Positions 34,900 to 44,236 of a stretch of DNA of 64,000 bases are shown in pieces (the first letter of the stretch is position 1; each line of letters starts with the position of its first letter). Where the stretch lies: positions 1 to 64,000 of the forward strand of contig CAVXFM010000017.1 of NCBI GenBank assembly GCA_963760985.1, in the 5' to 3' direction. This DNA is from JACRDG01 sp963760985. Its GTDB lineage: Bacteria; Desulfobacterota; Desulfomonilia; Desulfomonilales; Desulfomonilaceae. Under the pieces are notes generated by a model. The model saw nothing but the letters and a program-made list of their open reading frames with translations, was not told the origin of the DNA and did not search any database. Position numbers and translations under genes: made by a program.

Positions 34900-37144
34900 T
34901 CAGCGGATGCGTTTGAGCAGCCGTTGAAATTCCGGTTTCTCGCGTATGGTCTTGAAAATTGTGTCCTTGGCCAGCTTGTCCGCATTCGTGTATCCCCTCT
35001 CGATGGCAAGATCCAGGTACCTGAACGCCTCAGGAGCATTCCCCGCTAGGCAATACATTCCTGCCAAGTTGTACAGGTGCTTGGGGTCGCCCGGCTCCGC
35101 GTCGACACCCGCGGCGCTGCCACTGGATCGCGTCATGATAATTGCCGGCAAGGGCTAGGGCCAGGCCATAGGGAGCGAACAACACCGTGGCATGCGGATG
35201 CTGCTTCAGCCCTGTACGCAACGCATCCAGGGCATCTTGAACTTTCCCGCTCTCAAGCTTGATCATCGCAATGTTCGCATACGCATCGGGAATTGTCTTG
35301 TCCTTCTCCACCAACTGGCGGTACATCTCCAGTGCTTCATCCTTCAGCCCTGCCTTGTACGCCGCGGTAGCCAAGGCAAAAACCATCTGCCCGTCATGGC
35401 CGGAAAGCTCCACCGCGCGGCGGTATTCCTGAACAGCTTCCTGATACTTGCCGTCCTCCATGAGAAAGCTACCCATCATTTTGTGGACTTCCGCATTGGA
35501 GTCGAGAGGGACAAACACCCTATTGAGGGCCGCGCGAGCTTCCTGTTTCCTTCCAGCCCATTTCAGCGTTTTGGCCAGATTCAGATCTCTGAGCAGCATA
35601 GACTTTCGATCCAGCGCATTCATGCCGTCGGCGAAGATCTTGCTTCGTTCCTCTGCATTCAGTCTTCGTGATCCGGGGACCAGGCCCATGTCCGACATCT
35701 TGTCAAGAATGAGGCTGGCCAACAACTGATGAAGAGGGATGGTTGGATGGACGTGATCGAGAAACAATTCTTTGCCTGGAATGCCCGACTTGTCTCCTAT
35801 CTCTGCTGCCTTGCGATCCACCACATCACTGAAGGGAATGAACGGTATCCGCTCTTTCAGCGCAATTTCCCTGATTTGCTCGTCAATGGGGGAGATGCAC
35901 CGTAATGGGCAGACGTCAAGATCTTTGGCCTTTACAAAGTTCTCTCTGGCCTGGGCAAGCTTTCCCAGTCCAAGGAGAGCTTTGCCTTTCCAATAATAGT
36001 ATTCTGCAAACTGAGGGTCCTCTTTTATGGCCTTGTCAAGTGGTCCCAATGCGTCGGTGTACCTCCCGTCCGCGATCAGACCCTCGCCCTGACGGAGAAG
36101 CTTCTCAAGGCGTAACTTGTCTGTACCAGTGAACTGTGCCCCGTGCTCCGACTTGAAAGGCGAGAAGTCCTTGAGATTGCAAGGAGGTTCAACCAGGATC
36201 ACCGGCACCCCTGCATTCCTGCACAGGTCGATCATGGTCCGGAGGTTGTAGGCAAAGTGGCGAACTACCCCACGCGAGAAGTCTTCGTCCCGGTGATACA
36301 AATCCAGCCCTGCGCTCCGATCGAGAATGGTCGTGACCTCTTCCTTGAGGATCGGCTTCCCCGGGTGCGCGGGTTGGGCTCGCTCGTCCGTGGAACCTTG
36401 GGAGGTCGCCTCACGACCGGATGAGCTTGCTCCTCTGGCAAGAAAAGGGTCCAGCGCCTTTTTCAGGGCCTGATAGGTGTGCAGCCCCTCCAGTAAGGAT
36501 CTCACCGCGAGTACGGTTCCGCCTTGGTCGAACAGCTTCGCGTAGGTGCGACGTTCAAGGAACTCGTTGTGGCCCATATAAATGACCATGAGGTCAGGCT
36601 GGTACTTGAGCGCCTCACTGTACCAGCGGTACAATGCGGTACGATGCGTATGAAATGCCGCCGGCGTTGATGACCTCGGGTGTCTTCTCAGGCAACGCTG
36701 CCTTGAGGAGATCCTGCAACCATCGAGGAAACGCGGTTCTTCCGTCAAAGGGATGGCCGTACGTGGTGGACCCGCCGAAACAGAAAACCCGAAACGTGTC
36801 TGGGGGCTTTTGCGCACGGAAAGAAGCGACGTTAAAGAATCTCAGTTTGGACGGAGGCACGGAGGCGATACCGTCCTTTACCACAAACAGCGGCTGGAGC
36901 GCAGAAAAACCGACGAACGGGTCCTGATCCTGTACAGGACGGTCAGGCCACCCCGCGACGCGCAGGCCTGCTTCGACGAGAGCGAAGAAAACCACGCACA
37001 CGGCGATGCCCAAAAGCACCTCTTTCCAAAAAGACCGCGAAGCTTTGCGATTCTCTGGCGAATCCTTGGAGGATTCGGGTAGCCCTGGGCTGAGTTCCTG
37101 GTTCTGTGTTCTTTTGACCGACCGGACTTTCGAGATTTACCCAT
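34900..37144 (-). CDS. Membrane-anchored SGNH-hydrolase/TPR protein, several frameshifts
   Basis: From the start MGKSRK (37144) a charged stretch is followed by one membrane helix (VLLGIAVCVVFFALVEAGL). An SGNH/GDSL-like domain follows: CFGGSTTYGHPF with the Ser, MVIYMGHNEFLE, and DHVHPTIPLH with Asp and His. TPR units come both inside it (YTDALGPLDKAIKEDPQFAEYYYWKG) and after it, to the C-terminal FRYLDLAIERGYTNADKLAK. The frame is broken near 37085-37115, 36640 and 35125. The joined length is about 745 residues. The catalytic triad looks complete, so an esterase or acyl-transfer activity on a periplasmic or surface polymer is possible; the substrate is unknown. Confidence 0.65.
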
Positions 37145-37212
37145 AATCACCACTATAGGACGGCCCGACAGAAATTTCCAGCAGGAAGATTCCTTTCATT
37201 TTCTCTTTATTC

Positions 37213-37241
37213 TTGAACGTACTACCTAAAAGAGGTTATGC
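37213..37241 (+). promoter_or_regulatory. Candidate promoter of the small secreted protein gene
   Basis: TTGAAC at 37213-37218 and TTATGC at 37236-37241 are 17 bases apart, 35 bases before the start codon. Confidence 0.4.
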
Positions 37242-37276
37242 TAAACCTCAAGGAAACTCGGAACAGGAGCCCTTAC

Positions 37277-37569
37277 ATGAGAAAAGGTTTCATATTGATC
37301 GCTCTGGCGTTTGTGGCGGCTGTGTGGCTTCCCGGAAACGCAACCGCTGACGAACCGATCAAGTGGTCCGCTCCGCTTAGCGCATACCCGAATCCGTGGG
37401 GGCCGACCACGCCTCCCCCCGTATACAACAATCAATATGCCAACCAGTATCCCTATTGGGCTGGATACGGGGGATACCAACCCACGGGGGGACCGCGCCC
37501 TCATGGCAACCAGCGTATGCCCCGGGTATGACCGGCAACCCGTACATGCGCCAGTACGCGCCGCAATAG
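37277..37569 (+). CDS. Small secreted Tyr/Pro/Gly-rich protein, frameshifted
   Basis: A signal peptide (KGFILIALAFVAAVWLPGNATA) is followed by a short mature part rich in Tyr, Pro, Asn and Gly (YNNQYANQYPYWAGYGGYQP). In the frame as written it ends at 37531. Adding one G to the G-run at 37486-37491 gives PTGGTAPSWQPAYAPGMTGN and an end at 37569 with the same composition (YMRQYAPQ). About 97 residues; no family recognised. Proteins of this composition are often surface-associated and disordered. Confidence 0.5.
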
Positions 37570-37742
37570 CCGTACCCGGGAATGGCTGTCGCGGAAAAAT
37601 TGTGCGGATTCCTCCCCCGCGCCTCACTCACGAGGGAGAGAACTCCGGCCGGGAGACGAATGTCGGCTGCCTTGGTGATAGGTCGTACACGCGCCAAAGC
37701 CTGGCGAACCACCGCCGAAAAACAGGAGATTAGGAAATAGTC

Positions 37743-38139
37743 ATGCAAGAGATAGGATCAGATACCCATTATCGGATAGCGGTAGACAAGGTGAAGAACC
37801 GTGCCTACTTTTGGTTTCTTGGGGACATGCTGAACACCGAGGGCACAAAACGCGTGGTGGAGGATACTCTGGCTGCATGCCAGGCCCTGAGCCCTCACTT
37901 CACGGTCTTGGCGGATTTCACCGCGCTCGAGTCTGTTCGCCTTACCTGACATCGCGCAGAAGGTGCAGGCGACGCTGATGGATGCAAATGTGAAGAAGAT
38001 CGCGTCAGTTTGGAATACAGAGACCTTTGCCAAAATGATTGTTGACTCGTCTGCCCAAAAGGTGGCGGGTGGAGCATACGACGTGAGGAGGAAAGTGTTC
38101 CACGACAAGACCGAGGCCGAGGCGTGGCTCGACGAATGA
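37743..38139 (+). CDS. SpoIIAA/STAS-like protein, copy 1, frameshifted
   Basis: The N-terminal part is MQEIGSDTHYRIAVDKVKNR and TVLADFTALE. After an extra base near 37932 the sequence continues LPDIAQKVQATLMDANVKKI, ASVWNTETFAKMIVDSSAQK and ends in KTEAEAWLDE. The alternation of strands and helices, the central VLADF and the terminal AEAWL fit the SpoIIAA-like (STAS-fold) family. The joined length is 131 residues, with no signal peptide. A close paralogue lies 460 bases downstream. The function is not known; STAS-like domains often act as partners in regulation. Confidence 0.6.
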
Positions 38140-38596
38140 GACCCTCGTTCGTACTTCGTCCCTGATGCTCTCGGACATCGAGCATGGCCTTCACTGGTCG
38201 AGCGTGTTTCAGCATGAATCTGCCGAGACTTGCATGACACAGTCTGTGGAGAGGGACTCAGTGCCCCGCTTCGTAAATTCGGTCACGTAGTCGCGTAGGA
38301 TTCAGTGATCCGGGCGAACCCCATCGGTTGACAGGAAAAGCCAAAACCATGCGGTTCCCGATGTTCACCACATCCGGCACAGAGACTTACCTGAGACCGA
38401 TGTGACCGTATTGAGGAAATCAAGCACTTAGCATTCCCGGGCCCAAGTTCGGTCTCGTGTTCGTGTGCCAATCCTCGTTTGTTCGGCGCGTGTTCCCAGG
38501 GCACCGCGGGGCAACCCGGCAGCGCCGCCCACGTCGCTGTCGCGAGGCGCAAGCTTCGCTCATCAATCCTAGTAAACAGTGGACAGGAGAGTAGTG
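38140..38596. other. Interval between the two SpoIIAA-like genes
   Basis: No gene is recognised. A perfect TTGACA lies at 38328-38333 without a clear -10. GGACAGGAG before 38597 gives a ribosome-binding site for the second copy. Confidence 0.4.
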
Positions 38597-38992
38597 ATGC
38601 AGGAGATAGGATCGGATACCCACTTTCGGGTTGCGGTGGACAAGACGAAGAACCGCCTCCTCATATAGGCGCTTGGCGACATCATGGACCCTAAGGACAT
38701 ACAAGGCATGGTTCCCGCTACCAAGACTGCCTGTGAAACCCTGAAACCTGGCTTTTTCGCAATAGTGGATTTCACCGAGATGACGATGTTGGGCCTCCCT
38801 GACATCGTGCAGAAGCTTCAGGAAACGGTCTTGGCCGCAGGCTTAGGGAAACTCGCCTCGGTTTGGAGTAGAGAAACTTTTGCCAAAATGGTGGTCGATT
38901 CATCGGCACAAAAGGTGGCAGGAGGGGGATACGAGGAAAAGAGAAAAGCGTTTCACAGTAGGGCTGAGGCTGAGGCGTGGCTCGAATCCTGA
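38597..38992 (+). CDS. SpoIIAA/STAS-like protein, copy 2, with an in-frame TAG
   Basis: The ATG at 38597 opens MQEIGSDTHFRVAVDKTKNR, which repeats the start of copy 1. At codon 24 (38666-38668) there is TAG where copy 1 has TGG (Trp), then the frame continues (ALGDIMDPKDI, IVDFTEMTMLGLPDI, ASVWSRETFAKMVVDSSAQK, EAEAWLES) to 38992. A single G-to-A change explains it. The gene may be a recent pseudogene, or TAG a base-call error; an internal start at the 38684 ATG would give a shortened protein. The duplication is recent enough to keep about two thirds identity by eye. Confidence 0.6.
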
Positions 38993-39265
38993 CATGGCGT
39001 GTGGCGGCTTCCTTTGAGGAGTATACGCATTGGCTCCATCGGTTACACATGAGTGTTTCGCTTTACCGCGTCGCACAAGCACGGTCGAGGCGGGGCAGAA
39101 CCGCGGCCAAGACGACCGAACCACGTGCAACCTGACAGGCGATACATAGGCCATGCCTGCCCTCGTGCCGGGTGCGCGTGAACGAGAGAGCCCATGAGAG
39201 ACAAATCGAGGCAGGACCGCGACCGTCTCGCCTGCCTCGATTACTGTCTTAACCGCATGAGGAGA

Positions 39266-41033
39266 CTATTCAACCGCGGTGTCGTCCTCGGGTGACGCTC
39301 CCCATTCTTCAACTCCTCGCCTGACCGCTGGGACGACTCCCGAGATATCCACCAGTTCGACTTTCTTGGTTTTTCTGTTCCTCAGTTCCACCTTGCCCTG
39401 ATCCAGGGCTTTCTTGCCGATGGTAATCCGGAAGGGAATACCGATGAGATCGGCATCCTTAAACTTCACTCCGGGCCGTTCGTCACGATCGTCCAGCAGC
39501 GTATCGATGCCGTTTGACCAAAGTTCGCCGTATACATGTTCCGCTGCCTGTTCAATGTCGGTATTCTTGGCTCCTACCGGGGTGACGATCGCGGTGAAGG
39601 GGGCTAAGGGCGGAGGAAAGATGATGCCGTCCGGGTCGTGGTTCTGTTCTATGGCTGCGGCCACGGTTTCTGCTCACGCCTATTCCGAAACATCCCATGA
39701 TCATGGGGCGTTCTTTGCCGTCCGCGTCGAGGAAGCGCGCGTTCATGGCTTCGGAATATTTCACCCCCAACTTGAACACGTGTCCGACCTCGATCCCTTT
39801 GTACATGCGCAGGTGACCTCCGCACCGCGGGCATGGATCTCCCTGTCTGGCGCTCCGGAAGTCACCGAAATGACTGACCTGAAAATCCCGCCTCGGATTG
39901 ACGTCAACGAGGTGAGCGTCCCTCTCGTTTGCTCCGACAACCGCAACAGGCATGACCTTGATCGCGTGGTCCGCAAGGATGGTGAGGTTCTTCAGTGCCA
40001 CCGGCCCGGAAAATCCGAGTGGTCCCCCTGTGAGTTCCTCGATCGTGTGGCCGTCCGCGAATTCGAGATCGTTCACTTTGAGGAAATTTTTTACCTTCAC
40101 CTCATTGAGTTCATGATCGCCTCGAATCAACACAGCCACCGGTCCGGATTCGGTGGTCAGTATCAGGGTCTTGATCAGCACCTGGGATTCCACTTTGAGG
40201 AACGCGGACACTTCTTCGATAGTCTTGACTCCAGGCGTGTCTACCTTCTTAAAGCCCGCGGACTCTGCCATGCTGCCTGACGCGTCGGTGGAATGGCCTG
40301 CCTGCTCCACGGGCGGATTAATTTCTGCCTTTTCCATATTTGCCGCGTAATCGCAAAAGTCGCATGCAACAATGGTGTCTTCGCCAGTATCTGCGAGAAC
40401 CATGAATTCGTGTGAAAAGCTTCCACCAATGGGGCCAGAGTCGGCTTCCACAGCCCTGAATCGCAGACCGCACCGGGCGAACACCCGCTTGTACGCCTGC
40501 CACATAAGGCTATAGGACACGTCGGCAGCTTTGTCGTCCACATCAAAGGAATACCCATCCTTCATCATGAATTCGCGGCCGCGCATGAGCCCGAAGCGCG
40601 GTCGCACCTCGTCTCTGAATTTCGTCTGGATCTGGTAGAGGTTAAGCGGGAGGTCCCGGTAAGAACGCACATCGCGGCGCACCAGATCCGTAATTACTTC
40701 CTCATGGGTCGGTCCGAGGCAACACATGCGGTCGTGGCGGTCTTTGAAGCGGAGCAGTTCCTTGCCGTACACTTCCCAGCGACCGGACTCCTGCCAGAGT
40801 TCCGCGGGCTGCACCAGAGGCAGAAATACCTCTTGAGCACCCGACGCGTCCATCTCTTCCCGAACGATCTGCTCCACCTTTCTCAGGGAGCGATACCCAA
40901 GAGGCAAGTACGAATATACTCCGGCCGTAAGCTTGCGTATCATGCCGGCCCTCATCATGAGCCGATGGCTGACCACCTCCGCGTCCGCGGGATCTTCCTT
41001 AAGGGTTGGAATAAAGAACCTCGACATTTTCAT
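39266..41033 (-). CDS. proS: Prolyl-tRNA synthetase (bacterial type), frameshifted
   Basis: The first ATG (41033) follows GAGGTGG. Class II motifs are clear: motif 1 region SHRLMMRAGMIRKLTAGVYS, motif 2 around FRDEVRPRFGLMRGREFMMK, and motif 3 near MIMGCFGIGVSR. Between motifs 2 and 3 lies the bacterial editing domain (INS), including VLIRGDHELNEVKVKN. A TTT at 39667-39669 (AAA on the coding strand, in GAAAC) shifts the frame; with AA the reading is GVSRTVAAAIEQNHDP and the anticodon-binding domain follows to the stop. The joined length of about 588 residues fits. ProS is essential, so the shift is almost certainly an error of sequence. Confidence 0.92.
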
Positions 41034-41298
41034 AGAGAGACCACCTCAATGTTCGCTTAAGATTTACTGATTTCCACGGCGCGAATCTGCCCTCAAAAGC
41101 AAAGGACTCAGTGGGCATCAGTATACCGCAAGCCGTGGCAGTCTGCACACTCTTTTGAAGGTCCAAGGGGTTCCCGCGGCAAGACTCCACAGGTGGGTCA
41201 AGTGGAGGAGAACACCTTGACGAGGAGCCGACAAACATCACCAGGCATCGCCCCTGACCCAAATCGCTGAGGACGATCGGTTCTGATGCACGTCAGCA
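41034..41298. other. Interval between ispD and proS
   Basis: About 265 bases without a gene; no tRNA-like or riboswitch-like fold was recognised. It should contain the proS promoter or leader. Confidence 0.35.
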
Positions 41299-41994
41299 TC
41301 AGGCGCCCGGGGGATGCTCTCTGCGATTGAGCAGGAACCTCGCCAGCTCGAGATCCGAGGGAGTGGTAATCTTGATGTTGTCATCCGAGTCAGAAACCAC
41401 TACGACCCGGCGACCGAGACGTTCTACCAGCGAGGCGTCGTCCGTTCCCCTGAACCCATCGGCAAGTGCACGCTCGTGGGCTTCACGTATCAAGGCAGTC
41501 CGAAAGCTCTGAGGAGTGTGGGCCAACCAGAGATCCTCGCGAGGAATAGTCTCCAAGGAAGAATCCGTCTTCCTCTTGACCGTCTCGCGTACCTGCACAC
41601 AGGCCACTGCAGCCCCGAAAGATTCTGCCGCATCAAGAGCTTCCGAGATGATCTCGGCAGAGACCAGAGGCCTCACCCCGTCGTGAATGGCCACCAGGTC
41701 AGTTCCCTCCAGATGGAGCAGCCCATTATAGACCGACGCCTGACGATCCGGGCCGCCCGCAACGATTTTCACGACCTTGCTCAATGTGAATGGCGCGACA
41801 ATTCTCTCACGGCAAAACCGCTCGTTTCCCTGGGGCACGGTTACTACCACCTGGTCCACCAGAGGGTGCGTCTCGAAAACCATGAGGGTCCTGGCCAAGA
41901 TGGGCACGCCATTGAGTGCGAGGTACTGCTTTGGCAACGGGCCCCCGATTCTGGTGCCACGGCCTCCTGAGGTGATAAGCGCTGCACGGATCAC
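41299..41994 (-). CDS. ispD: 2-C-methyl-D-erythritol 4-phosphate cytidylyltransferase
   Basis: This 231-residue protein has the nucleotidyltransferase start AALITSGGRGTRIGGPLPKQY (Gly-rich loop and the conserved Lys), then GGPDRQASVYNGL, VAIHDGVRPLVS with the metal-binding Asp, WLAHTPQSF, and TDDASLVERLG near the end. It makes CDP-methylerythritol in the non-mevalonate isoprenoid pathway. It is not fused to ispF. The polyprenyl synthase on the other side of the 400-base gap belongs to the same metabolism but is on the opposite strand. Confidence 0.9.
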   Translation of the reverse strand: MIRAALITSGGRGTRIGGPLPKQYLALNGVPILARTLMVFETHPLVDQVVVTVPQGNERFCRERIVAPFTLSKVVKIVAGGPDRQASVYNGLLHLEGTDLVAIHDGVRPLVSAEIISEALDAAESFGAAVACVQVRETVKRKTDSSLETIPREDLWLAHTPQSFRTALIREAHERALADGFRGTDDASLVERLGRRVVVVSDSDDNIKITTPSDLELARFLLNRREHPPGA

Positions 41995-42395
41995 GGTGAG
42001 TATTCCCTGTGCGAACCGACGGAAAGCAGTCCAGGAAAAGACGCCCTGCTTTGCGGGTTCGGCCGCTGCTTAGGTGCGAATCGCGTAGGCTCACGCCGAG
42101 CCTTGACAAATTACATACCATGGTAAGGCCAAGAGTTGAAGAAGGAACGGTAGGTTCTCAAAAGACCTAAACCTTGCGGTCCAGACCATTAAATGGTAAT
42201 GTCAGAAGACTTGCGCAAAACTAGGCGGATTGAGGCCGGTAGGTTTCCACCCATTTTGAGCGGTTGGGCTTGAGATCCCGAATTTACTGACTGGAGAGGG
42301 TCGGTGACGCCGATGCGATTTGTTCTCAGTCTCGTTATGCACAACGCGCGGTCCTATTACAGTCCCGGATCTCCGTGAACGCCTGGAGGAAAGAG
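41995..42395. other. Divergent intergenic region between ispD and the polyprenyl synthase gene
   Basis: A perfect TTGACA lies at 42103-42108 on the plus strand without a good -10 at 16-18 bases. No gene or stable hairpin is recognised. Confidence 0.35.
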
Positions 42396-43361
42396 TTGGA
42401 TTTGCTCGGGTCAATCCAATCCGTGATGGAACAACTGGAGAATGAGTTGATTGCAGGGCTCAAAAGCCGTGTTCCTGTGGCGTTCGAGATCGGCGCTCAC
42501 ATCATGAACAGCGGCGGGAAGCGGATACGTCCTCAACTGACCATTCTGGCGGCCCGTATGGGAGGATATTATGGAGCGGACGCGATAAAGCTGTCGGGTG
42601 CCATTGAATGCATCCATACGGCCACGCTTCTCCATGATGACGTGGTTGACAAGGCGGACACTCGCCGCGGGAGACCGGCAGCCAATACTCTCTGGTCCAA
42701 CGAGATGTGCGTGCTCGGAGGAGACTTCATCTTTGCAAAGGCCTTCTCTGCGTTGACGTCACTCAAGAACCTGCGCATACTGGAAATTGTCTCGCGAGCC
42801 ACGGAACGGCTGAGCGAAGGCGAACTCTTTCAGATGATGAATATCGGGAATCTTCACGTGACCCGTGACGACTATCTCCGTATAATTGCAGACAAGACAG
42901 CTATCCTCATGGAAACCGCGTGCCGTGGAGGAGCCATTCTCGGCGGGATGGACGCGGCACGGGAAGAGGCCTTGGCCAAGTTTGGCTTTAATCTGGGGAT
43001 GGCGTTCCAGATGACTGATGACGTGATTGACTATCAATCGGACAAACTGACCATGGGAAAGACTCCGGGCAAGGACCTGGAAGAGGGGAAGCTCACGCTG
43101 CCTCTCATTCTCGCGCTTGCCAGAGCAGATGAGGCAGAGAAATCCCGGATCGGCAGGATCATCTGCGAACAGCGCCTCTGCGACGGAGATTTCGGTTGGG
43201 TCCGCGACTTCCTCCACCGGCGGTCAGGCATAAGGGAGACACTTGAGGAGAGCCGGGCTTTCCTCATGACAGGCACCGAGCAATTGGCTCTTTTTGCCGA
43301 TTCTGAGGAGAAGGCTGCCCTGATGGGACTTGCGGAGAAGATCCTCCACAGGACGCGGTAA
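42396..43361 (+). CDS. ispB: Trans-polyprenyl diphosphate synthase (IspB/octaprenyl type)
   Basis: A TTG at 42396 with GGAGG 6 bases upstream is preferred to the GTG at 42375. The protein has about 321 residues. It carries both Asp-rich motifs: LLHDDVVDKADTRRG (first) and MTDDVIDYQSD (second), with GGKRIRPQL before and GKDLEEGKLTLPLILAL after. It elongates isopentenyl units on an allylic diphosphate, most likely to make the side chain of a respiratory quinone. The chain length cannot be read safely from the sequence. Confidence 0.85.
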   Translation: MDLLGSIQSVMEQLENELIAGLKSRVPVAFEIGAHIMNSGGKRIRPQLTILAARMGGYYGADAIKLSGAIECIHTATLLHDDVVDKADTRRGRPAANTLWSNEMCVLGGDFIFAKAFSALTSLKNLRILEIVSRATERLSEGELFQMMNIGNLHVTRDDYLRIIADKTAILMETACRGGAILGGMDAAREEALAKFGFNLGMAFQMTDDVIDYQSDKLTMGKTPGKDLEEGKLTLPLILALARADEAEKSRIGRIICEQRLCDGDFGWVRDFLHRRSGIRETLEESRAFLMTGTEQLALFADSEEKAALMGLAEKILHRTR

Positions 43362-43500
43362 GTTTTTGAGAAACCGGCGGTTGCCTGCGATCTCCGGGAA
43401 CACGGGGCAAGGACTCACACTCGAAGGGTCAAGACGCGTTGACACCAGGCGCTTGCGCTGGTACAGAGACGTTCAGTGCATAAAGGATCAAGGCTACCTC

Positions 43501-44157
43501 ATGTTCAAACCGGGATTCCGCGTCTTGTTGGCATTTCTGCTTCTCGCCTTTCTAGGGGGCTGCCCCGCAATCTGGACAGGATCCAAAGCGGCCATGGAAG
43601 CTTCTCCGGAAGAGCTCTTCCAGAAGGCGGAAAAGCTCTTCCAGGACAAAGAATACCCCCAGGCAGTTGAGGCGTATCAGCGATTGAAGTCCGCATACCC
43701 GGACTTCGAGAAAATGCCTGCCGTGTACGTGAAGATAGGCGACGCCCTGTACGCGAACGGGGACTACGAAAAGGCCATATCCCGGTACCTGCAATTCATC
43801 GAGCTGTATCCTGCCCATCCCTATGTTCCCAGGGTGAAGTACTACATCGCCATGTCCTATTTCAAGCAGATCAAGAAAACGGATCTGGACAACGCTATCT
43901 TGCAGCGGGCTGCGGACTCCTTCAAAACCCTCGCGGCCGACGAGAGAGCGGGGAAATGGGCGGAAAAAGCGAAAGAGAAATATGAAGAGTGCCGAAAGAA
44001 ACTCGCAGAAAAAGAAATGTACAAGGCGAACACGTACTGGAGTATGGGAAAGTATACGGCCGCGCGGGTAGCAGCTCAGCGGGTTCTCGACCAATATCCT
44101 AAGCTGGGATATGATGAGGAAGCCAAGGACCTGATCAAACGCACCAAAGCAAAATAA
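43501..44157 (+). CDS. bamD: Outer membrane assembly lipoprotein BamD (YfiO)
   Basis: The signal FRVLLAFLLLAFLGGC ends in a lipobox Cys, so the protein is anchored to the outer membrane. TPR-like repeats follow: LFQKAEKLFQDKEYPQAVEAYQ, IGDALYANGDYEKAISRYLQF, and NTYWSMGKYTAARVAAQ. Length (218 residues) and repeat order match BamD, which works with BamA in inserting beta-barrels. It starts about 140 bases after the polyprenyl synthase and probably follows it in the same transcript. Confidence 0.85.
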   Translation: MFKPGFRVLLAFLLLAFLGGCPAIWTGSKAAMEASPEELFQKAEKLFQDKEYPQAVEAYQRLKSAYPDFEKMPAVYVKIGDALYANGDYEKAISRYLQFIELYPAHPYVPRVKYYIAMSYFKQIKKTDLDNAILQRAADSFKTLAADERAGKWAEKAKEKYEECRKKLAEKEMYKANTYWSMGKYTAARVAAQRVLDQYPKLGYDEEAKDLIKRTKAK

Positions 44158-44236
44158 TACTGTGTTTGTCTGATACGCGCGTCACGCACCGCACCCGAAG
44201 ATCCCCAACCGAATCGAGAAATCCCGCACTTCGGAA

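Noticed and set aside
38666..38668. Pyrrolysine or other recoding at the in-frame TAG
   Set aside because: The paralogue has Trp there, one base away, and nothing suggests amber recoding. Mutation or base-call error is more likely.
41034..41298. T-box or other leader riboswitch before proS
   Set aside because: No T-box consensus or stable terminator/antiterminator pair could be seen in the interval.
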